The notes: generated by a model from the letters alone, not told the origin. 8,807 nt of DNA from Oscillospiraceae bacterium (GCA_014858325.1 RKCM01000072.1:1-8807); one strand, 5' to 3'. Positions 1 to 7,537 are shown, counted from the first letter of the stretch. Made by a program: numbers and translations.

Positions 1-1038
1 AAGGCATTTTCCAACTTTGATCTCTACCCGGTGCTGGCGCCCTGTCTGGCAGGCACCGAAGCCAGCGGCCTGTACGAGAGCCGCCTGGGCAAAGAAGCTC
101 TGCCGGACAAGGAAAATCACGTTTTCTGCGCCGCATTCCGGGCCGATGAGTTCCAGGAGCTGCTGCGCTATGCCGACCACATCGTCTTCAACTCTCCCCG
201 CCAGTTGGCAAAGTTCGGCCCGGCCGCCAAGGCGGCAGGCAAGAGCGTCGGCCTGCGGGTAAACCCCGAGCACTCGACACAGGAGGGCCACGCCATCTAC
301 GACCCCTGCGCCCCCGGCAGCCGTCTGGGCACCACCCGCGCTCAGTGGGACGCCGCTGTGGCCCAGGACCCTGCCCTGCCCGACCTGCTGGACGGCCTGC
401 ACTTCCACACCCTCTGCGAGCAGGATGCCGACGCATTGGCCGCCACCCTGCCCGCCGTGGAAGCCAAATTCGGCGACCTGCTGCCCCGGATGAAGTGGCT
501 CAATTTCGGCGGCGGGCACCACATCACCCGCCCCGGCTACGACCTTGCCACGCTGGAAAAGTGCATCACCGAAGCACAGGAAAAATACGGCGTGCAGGTC
601 TATCTGGAGCCCGGCGAGGCCTGGGCCCTCAACGCGGGATATCTGGTCACCTCGGTGCTGGACACCCTGCAAAACGGCGAGACTTCCCTTGCCATCCTCG
701 ATATGTCCGCCGCCTGCCACGCGCCGGACGTCATCGAGATGCCCTACCGCCCGCCCCTGCTGGGCGCAGGCGACGTGGGCGAAAAGCCCTTCCCCGTCCG
801 CCTCGGCGGCCCCACCTGCCTCGCAGGCGACGTCATCGGCGATTACGCCTTCGACGCCCCCCTCGCCGAGGGCGACCGCCTCATCTTCGGCGATATGGCC
901 ATCTACTCCACCTGCAAGAACAATACCTTCAACGGGATGCCCCTCCCGCCCATCTGGGCCCTCGAAGAGGACGGCTCCTGCACCGAGATCGTGCGTTTTG
1001 GGTATTGCGATTTCAAGGGGAGAGTCGGAAAAATCTAA
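1..1038 (+). CDS. nspC: Carboxynorspermidine/carboxyspermidine decarboxylase, N-terminus cut by window edge
   Basis: This is a PLP-dependent fold-III decarboxylase of the alanine racemase/ornithine decarboxylase type. The family removes CO2 from carboxynorspermidine or carboxyspermidine, the last step of the aspartate-semialdehyde route to norspermidine or spermidine, in the cytoplasm. The reading frame is open from base 1 (345 visible residues; about 35-45 are missing compared with the family). The first codon, in KAFSNFD, matches the family's LKCF-type Schiff-base lysine. Other landmarks are HFHTLCEQ (from base 400), the GGG-HH phosphate-binding loop (508-522), LEPGEAW (604-624), and GPTCLAGDVIGDY with the catalytic-type Cys at 817-819, followed by FNGMPLPPIW near the end. 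The GTG at base 31 is not the start, because conserved sequence continues upstream. Carboxyspermidine dehydrogenase often precedes it and would lie outside the window. Whether the substrate is the spermidine or norspermidine precursor cannot be told; spermidine is more likely in gut Firmicutes (inference). Confidence 0.93.
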   Translation, partial: KAFSNFDLYPVLAPCLAGTEASGLYESRLGKEALPDKENHVFCAAFRADEFQELLRYADHIVFNSPRQLAKFGPAAKAAGKSVGLRVNPEHSTQEGHAIYDPCAPGSRLGTTRAQWDAAVAQDPALPDLLDGLHFHTLCEQDADALAATLPAVEAKFGDLLPRMKWLNFGGGHHITRPGYDLATLEKCITEAQEKYGVQVYLEPGEAWALNAGYLVTSVLDTLQNGETSLAILDMSAACHAPDVIEMPYRPPLLGAGDVGEKPFPVRLGGPTCLAGDVIGDYAFDAPLAEGDRLIFGDMAIYSTCKNNTFNGMPLPPIWALEEDGSCTEIVRFGYCDFKGRVGKI

Positions 1039-1057
1039 GGAACACCCTTGCATAACA

Positions 1058-1099
1058 AAAAGCACCCTTTCCCGGAAAATATCGGGAAAGGGTGCTTTT
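1058..1099. terminator. Bidirectional intrinsic terminator between converging genes
   Basis: A perfect 17-bp inverted repeat (arms 1058-1074 and 1083-1099, 8-nt loop) is GC-rich in the stem and ends in AAAA on the left and TTTT on the right, so each strand gives a hairpin followed by U residues. It lies between the stop of the + strand decarboxylase (1038) and the stop of the - strand surface-protein gene (1111), so it can end both transcripts. The T-runs are short, but the stem is strong. Confidence 0.9.
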
Positions 1100-1110
1100 C
1101 CTATTTCAGA

Positions 1111-4100
1111 TCACTTCATCGTTTTTTCGTGTTCCTCGTCGCCTTGGAGGGGTGTTTCCAGCTCGTCGGTGTCCGAAGTTTCGATGCCGCTGCCCGCAGG
1201 CAGAGCGGCGGCTTTGGCCGCCTTGCGGGCGGTGCGTCTGGCTTTTCCCTTTTTCAGTAGGAAAGCCAGCACCAGCAGCGCCGCAGCGCCGCCGAGGCAG
1301 ATGGCCCAGATGGGCAAATGTTTCGGCACAAAGGCCACCGCAGCCTGAGTGCCTTCCACCGTGAAGGTGGTGTAGCTGCCAAAGCTGCCGGTCTCTGCCT
1401 TCTGCCAGCTGCCATCGGCCTGCCGGAGATAGACACTTCCCTCGCCGGGCGTCAGGTAGCGGATGGTGTGCTCAGCCTGGCCGTCATCGGAAAACTCCAG
1501 CAGCCACTGCTCGGTCACGCCGCCAAGGTCCCCGGTGGGCTCCTGCGCCGTCACCTTCAGGGCATTGGAACCGCCGAACAGACCCTCCACCAGGAAGATC
1601 GTGCGGCCATTGTCCCTGGTCTCGGAGCTGGTCAGGGCCGGTGTATAGGAGGTGTACACCGCCCGCACCGTGGTATCCAGATGGATGTTGTCCACCACGG
1701 GGGTGCTCCACTCGGCATAGAAACCGTCCTTCTGGGGCAGCTCGGGGTAATCCGCCTGCGTGAAGGAGTCGCCATACGCGACGGTGCGGCGCTCAATGAT
1801 ATGTCCATCGGCCGTGAAGGTCAGCGTCAGATTCTGGAAGCCTGCCGGGGCACCTTCCAGCGCCCGGATGGCTTCAAACGTCGTGGGCTCGGCCTGCCCG
1901 GCGCGGCTCACGCGGTCGATGCCCGCCAGCGCATCGGAGACGAAGAGGTTGCCCACAAATTCGCCGTCCTGCCCGCCGGAGATGGCCCCCCAATACTGGG
2001 TATTGGTGTCCGTGTCCCCGCTGGCAATGCCGCTGTTGTCGTCGTTCTTCTTGCCGGAGTCGGCCCGGATATCCACGATGGCGCGGTTTTCCTTCGCCAC
2101 ACAGCTGTTGCCTGTCAGCAGGCCGTCGGTGCCCTGGCCCACGATGCCGCCCACATACTTTTTGCCGGTGATGGCGCACTTGGCCCAGTTGGAGAGCAGC
2201 TTTGCGCTGGAGGTTCCGGCAATGCCGCCCACCTTATTGGTGCCCTCCACATCGCCGTAGCTCTCGCACTCGGACACAAAGCCCAGGTCCATCCCGCCGA
2301 CGATGCCGCCCACAGCCTCTTTTTTGGCCTCAATGGAGCCTTCGTTGGTGCAGCGGAGCACCACGGCGCTGACGGTATACTCGGTGCGCAGCAGGGACTG
2401 GTTGTTGTTCTTATCGTCGTCCTCGGGGTCGAGGGTATTTTCCACCGCCATGGTACCCGCGATGCCGCCCACGTTCATGTCGGCTTCCACGGTGCCGCGG
2501 TTGGTGCAGCCCTCCAGCTTGCCCTCGTTCTGGGCCACCAGCTCCTCGGACTGGTCCTCAAAGACATTCTTGCTGCCGGGTTCGCTGATCTCTTCCACGG
2601 TGTCCAGCAGCAGGCTCGTCACCACATTGATCTGGTCGTTGATCTGGCGGATGTTGCCGGTGAGGGTGTTGGAGGCCGAGAGGGCATCCCGGTTCAGCAC
2701 GCTCATCTGGTCGGTCATGCTGGTCATGGCGTCAAACAGTTCATCCGTGGTGTCGCCCATTTCATCGGTGGGGCGGGGCATGTGGATGGGGTCCTGCTCG
2801 GCCAGCCAGTGGACGATGTCCGCCGCCTGGCTGGTGGTGTCGGTCAGGCCCTTCATGCCCTCGTGCATCATCCCCATGGCCACGGACAGATGGCCGAGGG
2901 TGGCGCTGGTGAGGGCGGAGTCGGTCTGCAGGATGCTCAGAGACTTTTCAAAATCCGTGAAGGCATCGCCCAGCTGTTTGGTGGCGTCGCTCAGGGTGTT
3001 CAGGCCGTCCTTGACGGTGCCTGCACCCGAAATATCAAGGTCGTCCAGTTTGTCAAGGAAATCGGTGATCTGCTGGAAAACATCGTCGTATCGGTTCAGG
3101 GGTTCCGCTACAGTGGAAAGCGCCTTGCCCCACTTCGTGTTTCCATTGGCTTCCAGCGCCTGGCTGGTGGTCTTGAGCAGGCCGCTCACTGCGCCGGACA
3201 CGCTGGCCAGATTGCTGACGGCACGGCTCACCTGCCTGCTGGCGTTGAGGAAATCACTGTCGTTGGAGAGGAGCGCTGCGCTGCGCATCAGGCCGAGGCC
3301 GGTGGTCAGCAGCTTCATCTGGCCGCTGACGCCGGAACCCATGCTCAGCACGCTCATGGCCGTGTTGGCGATCTGCAAAAGGCTCACCGCAGTCTGGATC
3401 TTATCATCGATGTCATTGTCGGACAGCAGCGAGTACCCGCCGGTGATGGCATTGATGGCCCGGGTCAGCTGGGTGTCATCGCCGCCGTCGATGGACTTGA
3501 GCAGTTCTTCCAGACCGTCGCCGATCTGCTGCAAGCCCTTCTTGGTGTCGTTCATGGCATCGCTGGTGGTCGCCATGCCCGCGCTGGCTTTGGCCAGTGC
3601 GGTGGAAGCCGTCAGCATTTCGGCGGCCATTTCCGCGGTGACCCACTTGAGCTGGCCGACGGAATCGGTCATTTTGTCCAGCGAGTCGGCGGCAGTATCC
3701 ATCACAGGCTCCAGCCGGGTCATGGTGTCGGAGAAGAGCTCGCCCGTGCGGTCTACTTCGTCCGCCACATCGTCGAGGTAATCGCGGCCCTGGTCCTCCA
3801 GGCGGCGGGTCGCGTCGATGGCATTGGTCATGTGGGCATTGAGCTGGTTCAGGTCCTGATTCAGCATACTGGAGCTGTTGTCCATATCGGTTGCCGCGCC
3901 GTTGACCATATCGTGCAGGGTGGAAAGCTCGGTGCGCAGCTTGTGGATGGTGCTCTCATCGAGGTCGAGGTTGATGTACGGCTCGGCCTGCCCGGCAATG
4001 CCGCCCACGTCCTTGCGGCCCTGGATGAAGCCCTGGTTCACACAGCCGGAGAGGAGGCCATCGGTGCGGCCGGCAATGCCGCCCACGTTATAGCCCACAT

Positions 4101-4947
4101 GGGCATAGCCGATGCTGCCGGTGTTCGCGCAGCTCAAAATGAGGCCGGAGCTGCGGCCCGCGATGCCGCCGATGTCGGAGGCCACGTTGGAGATGGAGTT
4201 GCTCAGGTCGGCTCCCATATCCTGCTTGACGTATTCCAGCAGGGAGGCCGGGAAGCCCTCCATATCGAGGCCCGCGTCCTGATACTCGGCGTTCACCGCG
4301 CCCACATTGGTGCAGCCTGTGATGGTGCCGAGGTTGTAGCCCACGATGCCGCCGGTCTGGTAAGTGCCGGTGACGACCGCGCGGGCATAGGCGTGGTCGA
4401 TGGTGCCGGAGGTCTCGTTGCGGCCTGCAATGCCGCCCACTTCCTTCTCGCACATCACCGCGCCCGAGAAGGTGCAGCCGATGAGGACGCCGTAGTTGCG
4501 GCCCACGATGCCGCCTGCCATCCTCTGGGTGTCGGCAGGCTCCACCAGACCCTTGACGGTCAGGTCCCGCACCGAGCCGCCCTCCTCCACGATGCTGAAA
4601 AAGCCCGCCGGAGCGTAGGCCCCGGTGATCTTCACGCCGGAGATGGTGTGGCCGTTGCCCAAAAAGGCACCGTCGAAAGAGGGGATGGGCGCCCACTCCC
4701 CTTCCAGCTCCAAGTCTTCCTGCAGCACAACGGTCTTATTTTTGGACCAGGCGTCGTAGCTGCACTTTTTTGCAAACGCTTCCAGATCGGAAACGCTGTT
4801 GATATAAACCGTCTCGCCCTCCGCGGCTTCCTCGCCGTCGGCCAGCACCGGGACGGCCACCGCCGCCAGCAAAGCCAGCGAGAGCAGCGCCGCCACAAAA
4901 CGGTGGAGCAGGCGGGTGCTGCCCGCAGACGCATTATGTTTCATCAT
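1111..4947 (-). CDS. Membrane-anchored surface protein: beta-helix (GGIAG/GLUG-like repeats) split by a long helical domain, partner of MMPL transporter
   Basis: This is a 1278-aa protein of unknown function; residue numbers here count from the upstream ATG at 4956 (subtract 3 for this start). The N-terminus is a signal peptide (basic TRLLHR, hydrophobic core, likely cleavage after VLA at 39). Six GG[IV][AV]G rungs lie at 147-322, spaced 26-29 residues apart with one gap of 61. Each follows a GC.N.G-type turn, as in GLUG-like right-handed beta-helices. Residues 330-805 are heptad-like, with about two dozen Met and no Cys. Four more rungs follow at 829-940. An Flg_new-like beta domain (1045-1102, YGDSF and KDGFYAEW), a beta-rich domain (1105-1212), one TM helix (1213-1234) and a basic then acidic cytoplasmic tail complete it. 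There is no LPXTG motif. The start at 4947 is chosen because AGGAGG lies 9 nt before it, whereas it abuts the ATG at 4956. The overlap with the transporter gene implies coupled translation. The helical part recalls YhgE/Pip-type proteins in style only. Confidence 0.88.
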   Translation of the reverse strand: MMKHNASAGSTRLLHRFVAALLSLALLAAVAVPVLADGEEAAEGETVYINSVSDLEAFAKKCSYDAWSKNKTVVLQEDLELEGEWAPIPSFDGAFLGNGHTISGVKITGAYAPAGFFSIVEEGGSVRDLTVKGLVEPADTQRMAGGIVGRNYGVLIGCTFSGAVMCEKEVGGIAGRNETSGTIDHAYARAVVTGTYQTGGIVGYNLGTITGCTNVGAVNAEYQDAGLDMEGFPASLLEYVKQDMGADLSNSISNVASDIGGIAGRSSGLILSCANTGSIGYAHVGYNVGGIAGRTDGLLSGCVNQGFIQGRKDVGGIAGQAEPYINLDLDESTIHKLRTELSTLHDMVNGAATDMDNSSSMLNQDLNQLNAHMTNAIDATRRLEDQGRDYLDDVADEVDRTGELFSDTMTRLEPVMDTAADSLDKMTDSVGQLKWVTAEMAAEMLTASTALAKASAGMATTSDAMNDTKKGLQQIGDGLEELLKSIDGGDDTQLTRAINAITGGYSLLSDNDIDDKIQTAVSLLQIANTAMSVLSMGSGVSGQMKLLTTGLGLMRSAALLSNDSDFLNASRQVSRAVSNLASVSGAVSGLLKTTSQALEANGNTKWGKALSTVAEPLNRYDDVFQQITDFLDKLDDLDISGAGTVKDGLNTLSDATKQLGDAFTDFEKSLSILQTDSALTSATLGHLSVAMGMMHEGMKGLTDTTSQAADIVHWLAEQDPIHMPRPTDEMGDTTDELFDAMTSMTDQMSVLNRDALSASNTLTGNIRQINDQINVVTSLLLDTVEEISEPGSKNVFEDQSEELVAQNEGKLEGCTNRGTVEADMNVGGIAGTMAVENTLDPEDDDKNNNQSLLRTEYTVSAVVLRCTNEGSIEAKKEAVGGIVGGMDLGFVSECESYGDVEGTNKVGGIAGTSSAKLLSNWAKCAITGKKYVGGIVGQGTDGLLTGNSCVAKENRAIVDIRADSGKKNDDNSGIASGDTDTNTQYWGAISGGQDGEFVGNLFVSDALAGIDRVSRAGQAEPTTFEAIRALEGAPAGFQNLTLTFTADGHIIERRTVAYGDSFTQADYPELPQKDGFYAEWSTPVVDNIHLDTTVRAVYTSYTPALTSSETRDNGRTIFLVEGLFGGSNALKVTAQEPTGDLGGVTEQWLLEFSDDGQAEHTIRYLTPGEGSVYLRQADGSWQKAETGSFGSYTTFTVEGTQAAVAFVPKHLPIWAICLGGAAALLVLAFLLKKGKARRTARKAAKAAALPAGSGIETSDTDELETPLQGDEEHEKTMK
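2137..2526 (-). repeat. C-terminal block of four beta-helix rungs in the surface protein
   Basis: Four GGI[AV]G motifs lie at residues 829, 882, 909 and 935, preceded by turns such as GCTNRG, RCTNEG and ECESYG. The block resumes the same rung pattern that stops at residue 322, after about 475 residues of helix. The 53-residue step between the first two rungs holds an acidic, Asn-rich loop (EDDDKNNNQS). Confidence 0.83.
3991..4518 (-). repeat. N-terminal block of six beta-helix rungs in the surface protein
   Basis: Six copies of a GG[IV][AV]G motif occur at residues 147, 173, 201, 262, 291 and 317 of the encoded protein. Each copy from the second on is preceded by a turn of the type GC.N.G. 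The repeat is visible in the DNA as recurring GCCGCCCAC-like strings on the + strand. The longer step between 201 and 262 contains an extra stretch (YQDAGLDMEGFPASLLEYVK) that loops out of the helix. Confidence 0.85.
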
Positions 4948-7402
4948 GGGTCTCATCCTCCTGCCCTTCCTGTAGGATCTTGCCCGAAAGCAAGGTCAGC
5001 TGGACGTTGCCGTCCACAATGGCGTTCATGGTGCCGGTCACCTTGCCGTTCACCTCGCCCTGCACCATGCCGTTGACCCGCACGCGGCCGCTGGCCGTGT
5101 TGGCCCGCAGCACCGAGTGGTGCATGGAGAAGGACGTTTTATCCACCAGCACACCGCCCAGCAGCAGGATCTGCGGCAGGACGAACAGCACCAGAATGAT
5201 GGAGATGATGGTGCCGCGGCCCAGACACTGGCCGATGCCCACGATGCAGGCGTCGGAGGTCATCTGGCCGATGAGGATGCCGGACACCGTCATGATGGTG
5301 CCGGAGGTGAGGATGGTGGGGAAGGCAAAGTTCAGCGTCTCGATCATCGCCTCCTGATGGTCCATCTTATCCTTCAGCTCGCTGTAGCGGGTGGCGATGA
5401 CGATGGCGTAATCGATGTTGGCACCCATCTGGATGGAACTGACGATCAGGTAGCCCATGAAGTACAGCGGCGTATGGAAGAACGTAGGGAACGAGAAGTT
5501 GACCCAGATCGCACCTTCAATGACGATGATCAGCAGGATGGGCATGGCCACCGACTGGAAGGTGAACAGCAGCACCACCAGAACGATCAGCATGGAGACC
5601 ACGCTGACGACGATGTTGTCGATGGCAAACGACTTCTGGAAGTCGTACTCGTTGGTGGCGTCGCCCGCCAGATAGATCTCGCCGTCCGGGTAATACTTCC
5701 GGGCGATGGTGCGCATCTGGTCGGTAAACTCATACATCTCGCTGCCGCTCTGCAGGCTGGGGTTCAGGTAGACGAGGATGCGGTTGTAGTCCTCGCCCTG
5801 CAGCTGGGCCTTTGCGCTCAGCATCTGGGTCTGGGCGTCGTGCAGAGTGTCGATCTGGTCCTGATCGAGGTTGACGATGCCCGCATCCACCTCATCGCAG
5901 ACGTAGAGGAACATATCGATCAGCGGCACACTGTAGTTGGAGAAATTGCCGATGATCTGGGCATACTCGTCGTTTTCCAGCGCATAGCCGGTGTACACCA
6001 CCTGCGCCAGCTCGTAATCCAGCCCCGCCATCTCGGAGAACTGGCGGGAGGTGAGGCGGTCTTCCAGCATATAGCCGTCCAGCGCCTCAATGTTGGAAAG
6101 ACCGCGGGTGTGGTCCACCTCGTCGTGGCTTTCCAGCTCCTTGATCATGGCCGCTTCCACCCGGTAATCGTCGTTTTTGGGGACGACGAGGGCCACCAGG
6201 TTGGATTTTGTGAAGTTCTCGTCGATCATATTGGCAGCGATCTGGGTCTCATTCTGCACCGGGGTCTTGATGGGGCCGTAGCCATACGCGTAGGGACACA
6301 GGGACTGAAAGTGGTAAGCAAACACCAGCACCACCGCAAACACGATGGGCACCATCACCCGGGTCTTATAGGCAAAGCGGCCGATGAAGGAAATTTTGGG
6401 CACAAGGTTTCTGTGCTGCGTTTTTTCCATGTAGGGGCCAAACAGCATCAGCAGGCCGGGCATGACCACAAAGACCGCCAGCATAGAGAAGAGGATGGCC
6501 TTGATGAGGCAGACGCCCATATCCGCGCCGACCCGGAACTGCATGAACAGCATGGCCACCAGACCGCCGATGGTGGTCAGCGAGCTGGAGCTGATCTCGG
6601 GGATGCTTTTGGCGGTGGCCTCAATGACGGCCTCCTTCAGCTCAAAGCTCTGCTTTTCCTCCTTGAAGTGGTTGCAGAGGATGATGGCGTAGTCCAGCGA
6701 AAGGGCCAGCTGCAAAATGTTCGTCACCGAGTTGGAGACGAAGGAGATCTTGCCCAGCAAAAAGTTAGAGCCCATATTCAGGATCATGCCCACCACAAAG
6801 GTCAGCAGCAGAACGGGCACCTCCGCAAAGGTCTGGGAGGTAAAGAGCAGCACCGCCACGATGATGACGGCGACGTACACCATGATGACGTTGACTTCCC
6901 TCTCAATGGTCTCCTCCTGGGTGTTGCCCAGCGAGGTGGAGACGTAAATATCGTAATCCGCCAGGTAGTCCTTGACATTTTCCAGCGTTTCCAGACACTG
7001 GTCGTCGTCCTCCGGGTAATCGAAGGTGATGGAGTACAGGGCCGACACATTATTATAATGGGCCGTAGTATCGTCGTACTCGATCATCTGGATGCCCTTG
7101 AGGGCGGCCAGTTCATCGTTGAGCGCATCGGCCTCGTCCGGGGTCACATTGGCCACCATGACGTCCGCCGAGCCGTAGGTCGTAAACTCCTTGTCCATGA
7201 TGTCCAGGCCCATGCGGGTCTCCGACGTCTTGGGCAGATAGGTGGTCAGGTCGCTTTCCACCACCACCCAGTTGCGGGAAAACAGGGTGAAGATCGTACC
7301 GATGACCACGATGAGGAACACCAGGTTGCGGCGTTCCACGATCTGCAGGGCCAGCTTATGCATAAAGTCGTATTGCGGACGTTCCTGCTCGTGCTCGTTC
7401 AT
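4934..7402 (-). CDS. MMPL/RND family transporter (12 TM segments) with a VxG-repeat C-terminal tail
   Basis: This 822-aa inner-membrane transporter of the MMPL branch of the RND superfamily is a family of proton-driven exporters of lipids and hydrophobic compounds. It shows the two-fold RND plan: TM1 (about 26-43), outer loop 1 (44-168), TM2-TM6, TM7 (350-364), outer loop 2 (365-592), TM8-TM12 up to about 751. Asp-Tyr pairs sit in TM4 (LSLDYAIILCNHF, D237) and TM10 (ANIDYAIVIATRY, D664), the usual proton-relay positions of MMPL proteins. The 70-residue tail holds VNG/VQG/VTG/VDG repeats like a small bactofilin-type beta-helix. The ATG at 7402 is chosen because it overlaps the TGA of the leader ORF as ATGA. 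A GTG at 7453 would add 17 residues that do not look conserved and lacks a good SD. The gene is the middle of a three-ORF operon. The substrate is unknown. Confidence 0.93.
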   Translation of the reverse strand: MNEHEQERPQYDFMHKLALQIVERRNLVFLIVVIGTIFTLFSRNWVVVESDLTTYLPKTSETRMGLDIMDKEFTTYGSADVMVANVTPDEADALNDELAALKGIQMIEYDDTTAHYNNVSALYSITFDYPEDDDQCLETLENVKDYLADYDIYVSTSLGNTQEETIEREVNVIMVYVAVIIVAVLLFTSQTFAEVPVLLLTFVVGMILNMGSNFLLGKISFVSNSVTNILQLALSLDYAIILCNHFKEEKQSFELKEAVIEATAKSIPEISSSSLTTIGGLVAMLFMQFRVGADMGVCLIKAILFSMLAVFVVMPGLLMLFGPYMEKTQHRNLVPKISFIGRFAYKTRVMVPIVFAVVLVFAYHFQSLCPYAYGYGPIKTPVQNETQIAANMIDENFTKSNLVALVVPKNDDYRVEAAMIKELESHDEVDHTRGLSNIEALDGYMLEDRLTSRQFSEMAGLDYELAQVVYTGYALENDEYAQIIGNFSNYSVPLIDMFLYVCDEVDAGIVNLDQDQIDTLHDAQTQMLSAKAQLQGEDYNRILVYLNPSLQSGSEMYEFTDQMRTIARKYYPDGEIYLAGDATNEYDFQKSFAIDNIVVSVVSMLIVLVVLLFTFQSVAMPILLIIVIEGAIWVNFSFPTFFHTPLYFMGYLIVSSIQMGANIDYAIVIATRYSELKDKMDHQEAMIETLNFAFPTILTSGTIMTVSGILIGQMTSDACIVGIGQCLGRGTIISIILVLFVLPQILLLGGVLVDKTSFSMHHSVLRANTASGRVRVNGMVQGEVNGKVTGTMNAIVDGNVQLTLLSGKILQEGQEDETHDET
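4957..4962 (-). promoter_or_regulatory. Ribosome binding site that decides the surface-protein start
   Basis: AGGAGG lies inside the last codons of the transporter gene. It touches the ATG at 4956 (0 nt spacing, too close), is 9 nt from the ATG at 4947 and 12 nt from the ATG at 4944. The 4947 start is therefore preferred. The arrangement means ribosomes finishing the transporter at 4934 pass over this site. Confidence 0.75.
4979..5092 (-). repeat. Six-residue VxG repeat in the transporter tail
   Basis: After TM12 the protein reads as short strands ending in VNG, VQG, VNG, VTG and VDG at near six-residue steps (GRVRVNGMVQGEVNGKVTG and on to VDGNVQLTLLSGK). This is the period of a bactofilin (DUF583)-like beta-helix, and here it would face the cytoplasm. 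Too few rungs are present to be sure that it folds this way. Confidence 0.55.
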
Positions 7403-7476
7403 CGGGCCGCCCCCTTCCCGGAAAAGGGTCCCCGGATGGCTGTTTCGGCGCACAGGGGCCGTGACAGTTGCTTCAT
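7399..7476 (-). CDS. 25-residue leader peptide ORF, translationally coupled to the MMPL gene
   Basis: The ORF starts at the ATG at 7476 and ends in TGA at 7399-7401, giving a basic, Ser/Gly-containing peptide beginning MKQLSRPLCAETAI and ending GKGAAR. Its AGGAGG (7483-7488) is 6 nt upstream, the best start signal in this operon, while the transporter that follows has only a weak purine-rich site. The TGA overlaps the transporter ATG as ATGA, the classic arrangement for termination-reinitiation. No membrane segment or known domain is visible, so a cis-acting role in transporter expression is more likely than a free protein function. No match to a known arrest peptide is claimed. The alternative is that the peptide is inert and only supplies ribosomes to the next start. 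Confidence 0.6.
   Translation of the reverse strand: MKQLSRPLCAETAIRGPFSGKGAAR
7412..7428 (-). promoter_or_regulatory. Small hairpin that could mask the MMPL ribosome binding site
   Basis: On the - strand CCCTT (7428-7424) can pair with AAGGG (7416-7412) across a 7-nt loop. The right arm is the only purine-rich, SD-like stretch upstream of the ATG at 7402. A ribosome translating the leader ORF would open it. The stem is only 5 bp, so this is suggestive and not firm. Confidence 0.35.
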
Positions 7477-7482
7477 AAAGAA

Positions 7483-7488
7483 CCTCCT
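7483..7488 (-). promoter_or_regulatory. Strong ribosome binding site of the leader ORF
   Basis: AGGAGG is followed by a 6-nt spacer (TTCTTT) and the ATG at 7476. It is the only full-strength SD in the operon's 5' region and points to the short ORF, not to the transporter, as the first translated frame. Confidence 0.75.
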
Positions 7489-7537
7489 GATTTTGTGATT
7501 TTGCTAAAATAAATGCAGAAAAATTTGTACAACTATA

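Noticed and set aside
2303..3781. + strand open frame of about 490 codons, Ser/Ala/Val/Pro-rich, within the surface-protein gene
   Set aside because: Low-complexity shadow of the helical region. No SD, domain or plausible neighbours on that strand.
1318..5076. Very long open frame (over 1250 codons) on the + strand opposite the surface-protein gene
   Set aside because: It lies in exact codon register with the opposite gene. It stays open because TTA, CTA and TCA codons are avoided in this GC-rich gene. Its translation is His/Gly/Ala-rich with no domain, while the - strand has a signal peptide, repeats, TM helix and SD.
7403..7453. GTG start at 7453 for the MMPL transporter
   Set aside because: It adds 17 residues with no transporter-like character from bases that also encode the leader ORF, and lacks an SD at proper spacing. 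The ATG at 7402 makes an ATGA overlap.
5117..7498. Long + strand open frame (over 790 codons) opposite the MMPL gene
   Set aside because: Same cause: in-register antisense of a GC-rich gene. The product is His/Asp/Gln-rich with no domain and the frame has no convincing SD, whereas the - strand encodes a clear 12-TM transporter.
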